A DNA stretch of 48,727 nt from Desulfovibrio sp. A2 (lineage in GTDB: Bacteria > Desulfobacterota > Desulfovibrionia > Desulfovibrionales > Desulfovibrionaceae): NCBI RefSeq assembly GCF_000226255.1, contig NZ_AGFG01000022.1, positions 1 to 48,727 of the forward strand, in the 5' to 3' direction. The notes below the pieces were generated by a model. That model was not told the DNA's origin. It saw only the letters and a list, made by a program, of their open reading frames with translations, and made no database searches. Of the stretch, positions 41,511 through 48,727 are shown piece by piece (the first letter of the stretch is position 1; each line of letters starts with the position of its first letter). A program made the translations under genes and the position numbers.

Positions 41511-41707
41511 GGGCTGCTTATAAATTAGGATTTTTGTTCGTTGGCAAGGAAAACGAGCCTGCCATGAGGGAGTGCGGCAGCCGTTAGGCGAGCTTGTGAG
41601 CCTTACGGATGGCGACCGCAACGCGTACTCTTATCGTATTCGACCGACATGGCAGGCGAAGTTTGACGAAGCCAACGGGCAAAAGGCCAATTTAGAAGCA
41701 GTCCCTA
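41508..41707. mobile_element. MITE-like palindromic element B, carrying a nested repeat
   Basis: 200 bp homologous to element A (20885-21034) along both arms: GGGGCTGCTTATAAATTAGG at the left, and CCTGCCATGAGGGA and CATGGCAGGCGAAGTTTG around the centre. It has CA at the left end, where A has TA, and TA at the right. A 54-bp insert (41572-41625) absent from element A sits in its loop. Its right-end TA forms the first two bases of the symporter TAG stop. No coding capacity. Confidence 0.75.
41572..41625. repeat. structured nested repeat, copy 4, inside MITE element B
   Basis: 54 nt with GTTAGGC (41583-41589) pairing with GCCTTAC (41600-41606), GA at 41590-41591 facing GA at 41598-41599, and TGCGG pairing with CCGCA outside. 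Element A gives the empty-site comparison: GAGGGA-ata-TACTC there, GAGGGA-insert-TACTC here. Confidence 0.75.
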
Positions 41708-43069
41708 GAAGACCTTCAGGCCCTTGAGCAGCACCAGCAGCACCAGCACCGGGCTCACCCAGCGCACCACCGTCAGGAACGCGCCGACGATGGCCCCGTT
41801 GAGCAGTTGGCCCCGGTTGGACAGTTCGGTCTTCACGTTGGCCGCGCCCCACACCCAGCCCGCGAACAGGCAGATGAAGATGCCGCCCACGGGCAGCAGC
41901 ACGTTGGACGACAGGAAGTCATACAGGTCGAACACGGTCATGCCGAAGATCTTCACGTTGGCCATGGTGGACATGGACAGCGTGGCCGGAATGCCGATGA
42001 TGGCCAGCGTCACCGAGGTCAGGATGGTGGCGCGCTTGCGCGGCATGCCGAACGATTCGGCCAGCCAGGCCACGGGCACTTCCAGCAGCGAGAGCATGGC
42101 CCCGGTGGCGGCGATGGCGGTGAGGCAGAAGAAGATGACCATGAACACCTGGCCGCCCGGCAACGAGGTGAACACGGCGGGGATGGTCATGAACAGCAGG
42201 CTGGGCCCGGCGCTGGGCTCGAAGCCGAAGTTGAACACGGCCGGGAACACCGCCATGCCCGCCAGGATGGAGATGGTCAGGTCGCACAGCATGACGCGGG
42301 TGGCAGTCAGCGGAATGTCCTGGTCGTTGCGGAAGTAGCTGCCGTAGGTGGTCATGGTGCCCATGCCGATGGACAGCTTGAAGAAGGCCAGGCCCAGCGC
42401 CATCAGGATGACGCCGGGGGTGATCTTGCTGAAGTCGGGGGTGAACAGGAAGGACAGGCCCTCGCCCGCCTTGGGCAGGGTGAGGCTGCGCGCGCACACC
42501 GCCACCAGCAGCAGGAGCAGCACGGGCATGAGCACCTTGGTGGTGCGTTCGATGCCCTGGGCCACGCCCGCGATGATGATGATGCTGATCAGCACCAGCA
42601 CGCCCCACTGCCACAGCAGCGACTGCACCGGGTCGCCCACCAGCGCCTCGAAGGCCTTGGCGGCCACGCCGGGGTCGGTGGTGGCGATCTCGCCGGACAG
42701 GGCCTTGAAAATGTAGGCGAACACCCACCCGGCCACGTCGGTGTAAAAGCCCATGATCAGGAACGCGGCCACCACGCCCGAAAGGCCCACCAGGTGCCAG
42801 GGCTGGCCCTTGGGCGCAAGCTGGCGGAAGGTGCCCACCGCGTTGGCCCGGGCGCGGCGGCCCAGCATGATTTCCGATATCATCACCGGCAGGCCGACCA
42901 GCAGGGTGGCCAGCACGTACACCAGCAGGAACGACGCGCCGCCGTTCTGGCCGGTAAGGGCCGGGAACTTCCAGATGTTGCCGAGGCCCACGGCCGAGCC
43001 GAGGGTGGCGGCGAGCACGCCGAGGCGCGTCGCGAAGCCGTCGCGGGCGGTGGTGATCTGTTTCGCCAT
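41705..43069 (-). CDS. sodium-dependent symporter (SNF/NSS family)
   Basis: A 454-residue LeuT-fold transporter with about 11-12 helices. The first unwound helix carries LAATLGSAVGLGNIWKFP (about 19-36), the sodium- and substrate-binding signature, followed by GGASFLLVYVL and GLPVMISEIMLGRRA. Bacterial members import amino acids with sodium; the substrate cannot be assigned. AAGGAAA lies 9 nt before the ATG at 43069; upstream starts are unlike the family. The stop TAG at 41705-41707 coincides with the end of MITE element B. It is single and convergent with the nuclease gene. Confidence 0.92.
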   Translation of the reverse strand: MAKQITTARDGFATRLGVLAATLGSAVGLGNIWKFPALTGQNGGASFLLVYVLATLLVGLPVMISEIMLGRRARANAVGTFRQLAPKGQPWHLVGLSGVVAAFLIMGFYTDVAGWVFAYIFKALSGEIATTDPGVAAKAFEALVGDPVQSLLWQWGVLVLISIIIIAGVAQGIERTTKVLMPVLLLLLVAVCARSLTLPKAGEGLSFLFTPDFSKITPGVILMALGLAFFKLSIGMGTMTTYGSYFRNDQDIPLTATRVMLCDLTISILAGMAVFPAVFNFGFEPSAGPSLLFMTIPAVFTSLPGGQVFMVIFFCLTAIAATGAMLSLLEVPVAWLAESFGMPRKRATILTSVTLAIIGIPATLSMSTMANVKIFGMTVFDLYDFLSSNVLLPVGGIFICLFAGWVWGAANVKTELSNRGQLLNGAIVGAFLTVVRWVSPVLVLLVLLKGLKVF

Positions 43070-43152
43070 GTGCACTGTTTCCTTGAAATGTGGGCTCCGG
43101 GCGATCCGGGCACCCCTCATTAGACTCATCCCCCTTCTTTATCAAGAGATTT

Positions 43153-43323
43153 ATGGCCCGCTTCCACGGCAAACATGCCCCGCCCCAAGGCGGGCGGGCG
43201 CAACAGTTTGAAATGGTGCGCAATGGCGAACCACACGAAAAAGAAGCGGCACTCGCATCCGCAAGTGCCGCCTGTGAACAAGGCAAAGCAGGTCGTTCTC
43301 GCTGGTACCACTACAATGAATGA
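43153..43323 (+). CDS. possible small protein
   Basis: A 56-residue frame starting MARFHGKHAPPQGG and ending WYHYNE, with AAGAG a few bases before the ATG. It is hydrophilic, with no known motif. It overlaps a minus-strand terminator hairpin (43246-43271) and its third-position G+C drops in the second half, so it may be spurious. Confidence 0.3.
   Translation: MARFHGKHAPPQGGRAQQFEMVRNGEPHEKEAALASASAACEQGKAGRSRWYHYNE
43236..43271 (-). terminator. rho-independent terminator of the PP-loop gene
   Basis: On the minus strand GCGGCACT and AGTGCCGC pair (43271-43246) over a 10-nt loop and are followed by TCTTTTTCG. Confidence 0.75.
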
Positions 43324-43404
43324 AGGCCGCGCCCGCAAGCGGGACGACAGGCCGTCGGCCGCCAGGAGAAGAGGGGCGAGGGCAGGAGACGGGCCTTCCG
43401 CGTG

Positions 43405-44511
43405 CTATTCCGACTGGCCGTCGGGGCCGTCGTCGTTGCCATCGGGCACGGGCAGCGCGCGGGCGCGGGCATCGGCGCGGATTTCCTCGCGCACGCCCTG
43501 CCAATTCAGTTCGCCCCAGCCCAGGGGGGTCACGCGCGCGGGCATCACCGTCACCTCGGCCATGCCGTCCGGCCCGGCCACGCGCACGGTGACCGGCGCG
43601 CCCTCGCGCACCGCCTTCGGCGAGAACGAGGCCACGAAGGCGGCGGCGTCGCGCACCACCTCCGCATCCCACGGCTTGCCGTCGAACTGCCGCCCGATGG
43701 CCAGCGGACCGGGAAAGCCCGCTACCTTGAAGTGCAGGTCCGAGGGAAAGGCAAAGCGCACCAGCGCGTCGTTGTCGGCCTGGTGTCGCCCGATGGACAG
43801 CCAGTGCGGCCCGGCCCAGTATTGCCGCCCGATGTTGGCCAGCTTGAATTCGGCGGCGGTGGCGTGCGTGGCGTGGGCCAGCACCGGCCAGTAGCGGCGG
43901 GCGTTTTCCCGCTCCGCCAGCTTGCAGCCCCCGGCCGGGGTGGGAATTTCGGTCAGGCCGTACTTTTCGGCCAGGGCCATCTGTTCCTTGCGGCCGCGCC
44001 CGAAGATGGCGTGCAGGCGGCTGCGGTCCACCAGGCCCGATTCCTCGGCGGGGGTGGGGTCCAGCTTCTGTGCGCACAGGGGGCGCAGCAGCAGTTCCTT
44101 CACCCCGGCGTCGCGCCGGATGACGTTCAGCGTGTCGCGCCGCTGCGACATGGGGCGCTGGCCCAGCACTTCTCCCGTTATGATGAACGAGGCCCCGTAG
44201 CGTTCCATCAGCTCGCGGGCCTTGGAAATCATGATGATCTTGCAGTCCACGCAGGGGTTCAGCACCTTGCCGAAGCCGTGGGCCGGGCGTTCGCGCAGCA
44301 GCGTGGCGAAGGATTCGCCAAGGTCCACGGCGGCGATGTCGAGACCGTAGATGGCCTCCCAGTGCTTGACCTTGCCGGGCTTGCCGAAGAAGGGCGAGAC
44401 GAAGTGCAGGCACTTCACCGAAAGCCCCTGCTCCTCTATGACTTTGACCGCCAGAATAGAATCGAGACCGCCGGACAGCAGGGCCACGGCGTCATAGAGT
44501 TTGCGTTCCAT
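43405..44511 (-). CDS. PP-loop tRNA-thiolation-like protein (ThiI/MnmA-related)
   Basis: A 368-residue cytoplasmic protein. The N-terminal adenylation domain has the PP-loop SGGLDS (13-18) that binds ATP pyrophosphate. NPCVDCK (about 85-91) is a Cys-x2-Cys site in the position where MnmA-like enzymes carry a catalytic cysteine. IITGEVLGQRPMSQR (about 109-123) and TPAGGCKL (about 195-202) are further conserved blocks. The C-terminal 130 residues resemble an NFACT-R-like or DUF814-type RNA-associated domain. Sulfur transfer to tRNA uridine is the likely role. It lacks the THUMP and rhodanese domains of classical ThiI. No strong ribosome binding site is seen. It is divergent from recA. Confidence 0.7.
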   Translation of the reverse strand: MERKLYDAVALLSGGLDSILAVKVIEEQGLSVKCLHFVSPFFGKPGKVKHWEAIYGLDIAAVDLGESFATLLRERPAHGFGKVLNPCVDCKIIMISKARELMERYGASFIITGEVLGQRPMSQRRDTLNVIRRDAGVKELLLRPLCAQKLDPTPAEESGLVDRSRLHAIFGRGRKEQMALAEKYGLTEIPTPAGGCKLAERENARRYWPVLAHATHATAAEFKLANIGRQYWAGPHWLSIGRHQADNDALVRFAFPSDLHFKVAGFPGPLAIGRQFDGKPWDAEVVRDAAAFVASFSPKAVREGAPVTVRVAGPDGMAEVTVMPARVTPLGWGELNWQGVREEIRADARARALPVPDGNDDGPDGQSE

Positions 44512-44766
44512 GGGGGGTCACATACGGTGCGGGCGGCCCATTGGCAAGGGGCGGCAAGGCTGCGTGAAGGACGGGGAAATACGAGCGGCTGACCGCCGTC
44601 TGTCCACCGCGGACCATACGGACGGGGACGGGGCCGGACCGTCCGGAGTCGCGCGCCCGCCGTTGCCCGCCGCCGCGCCTTCTGATATGCCCGTGAAGCC
44701 TGTCGACACATGGTGACGCCTGCCGGCGCACGTCGCGGCTACACTCATCCCACTCCGGAGACTCCC
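44512..44766. other. divergent spacer between the PP-loop gene and recA
   Basis: It holds the recA ribosome binding site (CGGAG), a TACACT -10-like hexamer at 44740-44745 and a TGTCGACA palindrome at 44701-44708. A LexA site is expected here, but I cannot identify one with confidence. Confidence 0.5.
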
Positions 44767-45840
44767 ATGGCGAAGAAACCCGCCCTGACGCCCGAAGAAA
44801 TGCGCCGCGAGGCCCTTGCCACCGCCCTCAGCACCATCGAGCGCAAGTACGGGCAGGGCTCGGTCATGAAGCTGTCCGACACCGCCCACGTGAACATCCC
44901 GGTGATTCCCACCGGCTCCATCGGGCTGGACCTTGCCCTGGGCGTGGGCGGCATTCCGCGCGGCCGCGTGTCGGAAATCTACGGCCCGGAATCCTCGGGC
45001 AAGACCACGCTGGCCCTGCACATCATCGCCGAATGCCAGAAGCTGGGCGGCACCGCCGCCTTCATCGACGCCGAACACGCGCTGGACACCAACTACGCCA
45101 CGCGCCTTGGCGTAAAGACCGATGAACTGCTGATCTCGCAGCCCGACTTCGGCGAACAGGCGCTGGACATCGCCGATATGCTGGTGCGTTCCAGCGCCGT
45201 GGACATCGTGGTCATCGACTCTGTCGCCGCGCTGATTCCCCAGGCGGAACTGGAAGGCGTGATGGGCGAAATGCAGGTGGGCGGCCAGGCCCGCCTGATG
45301 TCGCACGCCCTGCGCAAACTTACCGGCACCATCCACAAGTCGCGCACCGCCGTCATCTTCATCAATCAGATCCGCATGAAGATCGGCACCATGGGCTACG
45401 GCAACCCGGAAACCACCACCGGCGGCAACGCGCTGAAGTTCTACAGCTCGATCCGCATGGACATCCGCAAGATCCAGACCCTGAAGGACAAGGAAGAAGT
45501 CTACGGGTCGCGCACCCGGGTCAAGGTGGTGAAGAACAAGGTGGCCCCGCCCTTCCGCGAGGCGCTGTTCGACATCCTGTACGGCACGGGCATCTCGCGC
45601 ACCGGGGAACTCATCGACCTTGGCTCCGACGTGGGCATCATCGAAAAGAGCGGTTCGTGGTTCGCCTTCGGGTCCGAGCGCCTCGGCCAGGGCAAGGAGA
45701 ACGTCCGCGCCCTGCTGGAAGAAAACGAGGCCCTGCGCCTGACCGTGGAAGCCAAGCTCATCGAGCACCTGGGCATGATGCCCACCAAGGTGGTGGACCC
45801 GGACGACAACGCGGGCGCCATGGACGACGACGAATTCTAG
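44767..45840 (+). CDS. recA: recombinase A
   Basis: A 357-residue strand-exchange ATPase that drives homologous recombination and LexA cleavage. Walker [10 protein letters not shown] is at about 71-79, Walker [13 protein letters not shown] near 145-156, and loop L2 ([28 protein letters not shown]) is intact. The C-terminus is acidic ([14 protein letters not shown]), as in RecA, and modulates DNA binding. The ATG at 44767 is preferred because CGGAG lies 7 nt upstream and the family starts MAKKPALT; an ATG at 44710 adds a non-family leader. alaS follows after 132 nt; recX is absent between them. Confidence 0.98.
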   Translation: MAKKPALTPEEMRREALATALSTIERKYGQGSVMKLSDTAHVNIPVIPTGSIGLDLALGVGGIPRGRVSEIYGPESSGKTTLALHIIAECQKLGGTAAFIDAEHALDTNYATRLGVKTDELLISQPDFGEQALDIADMLVRSSAVDIVVIDSVAALIPQAELEGVMGEMQVGGQARLMSHALRKLTGTIHKSRTAVIFINQIRMKIGTMGYGNPETTTGGNALKFYSSIRMDIRKIQTLKDKEEVYGSRTRVKVVKNKVAPPFREALFDILYGTGISRTGELIDLGSDVGIIEKSGSWFAFGSERLGQGKENVRALLEENEALRLTVEAKLIEHLGMMPTKVVDPDDNAGAMDDDEF

Positions 45841-45972
45841 CCGCGCCTTCGCGCCGCGCCGCCGCCATCCCCGCCCGCCCGCCGCCACGCGGCCGGGCAT
45901 TCGGGGTGATCGGGTCAACGGACGCGGCGCGCACTGCATGCGACGCCATACGATCCGCACAGGAGACAACCA

Positions 45973-48612
<2,640 letters not shown>

Positions 48613-48638
48613 CTAGCCCGCATCGCCAGTGAAACACG

Positions 48639-48674
48639 ACGCCCCCGCGTGCCTGCACGCGGGGGCGTTTTTTG
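48639..48674 (+). terminator. rho-independent terminator of alaS
   Basis: ACGCCCCCGCGT pairs perfectly with ACGCGGGGGCGT over GCCTGC, followed by TTTTT. Confidence 0.93.
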
Positions 48675-48683
48675 TATGTAGAA

Positions 48684-48707
48684 AACCCCGCGCTATGCGC
48701 GGGGTTC
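48684..48707. terminator. second hairpin at the window end, probably for a convergent gene
   Basis: AACCCCGCGC-TAT-GCGCGGGGTT. On the minus strand it is followed by TTTTC, so it may end a gene coming from the right. A perfect GTAAGCTTAC palindrome follows at 48711-48720. Confidence 0.65.
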
Positions 48708-48727
48708 TCGTAAGCTTACAGCTATAG

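Noticed and set aside
43223..43894. Plus-strand frame starting MANHTKKKRHSHP
   Set aside because: It runs far into the antisense of the PP-loop gene with no stop and becomes low-complexity.
44701..44708. TGTCGACA palindrome before recA as a LexA box
   Set aside because: It is short, and I cannot match it to a LexA consensus for this group with confidence.

Overview
This is a GC-rich bacterial window (about 65-70 % G+C by eye) with dense genes, short gaps and strong Shine-Dalgarno sites. Gene content and order (recA directly followed by alaS, glgA-glgB beside an asparaginase and pdxA, a bacterial STT3 oligosaccharyltransferase, amtB-glnB-glnD behind a sigma-54 promoter, a complete Mla set and outer-membrane functions) point to a Gram-negative sulfate reducer of the Desulfovibrio/Nitratidesulfovibrio type. 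That assignment rests on recall of gene neighbourhoods and was not checked against a database.

Layout. 1-6050, minus strand: pdxA (cut by the window edge), an isoaspartyl peptidase/asparaginase, glgB, glgA and a NUDIX hydrolase. 6192-11311: a GT9 glycosyltransferase, tsaC, rlmH and an STT3/PglB-like oligosaccharyltransferase. 11671-16093: a small conserved protein, rsmG, fabD and argS. 16118-20777: a SPOR-domain membrane protein, then mlaE-mlaF-mlaD-mlaC-mlaA, a lipid-asymmetry transport operon closed by a strong terminator. 21032-25356: a cupin, a two-gene LysO-type lysine exporter, and a polar amino-acid ABC transporter (binding protein, permease, ATPase) with an attenuator hairpin after the binding protein. 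25425-26770: an AT-rich island (28-33 % G+C in counted lines) with two small overlapping genes that share a GxN..IQAG[KR]D motif. 26939-32804: an unknown gene, then glnD-glnB-amtB. 33231-40478: tpx, two small unknown genes, tex, a TPR membrane protein carrying a retroviral-type CCHC zinc knuckle, and a MoaE-like protein. 40753-48612: a secreted nuclease, a sodium symporter, a ThiI/MnmA-like PP-loop protein, recA and alaS.

How the parts work together. AmtB, GlnB and GlnD form the ammonium uptake and nitrogen-sensing circuit; the -24/-12 promoter, a perfect inverted repeat upstream and three copies of a CCATTTTG box suggest tight nitrogen control. Mla proteins and the SPOR protein serve the cell envelope. 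GlgA and GlgB make glycogen.

The most unusual signals are non-coding. (i) Two 150-200 bp palindromic MITE-like elements are bounded by TA or near-TA, and each begins exactly at the TAG stop of the neighbouring minus-strand gene. (ii) A roughly 50-60 nt structured repeat occurs four times. It has a covarying stem and conserved GA/GA internal mismatches. Three copies lie between asparaginase and glgB, and one is nested in the loop of the second MITE. At least three of the four sit in or near the loop of an older hairpin. (iii) Two large hairpins (27993-28092 and 41378-41510) share an internal-loop architecture but differ in stem sequence.
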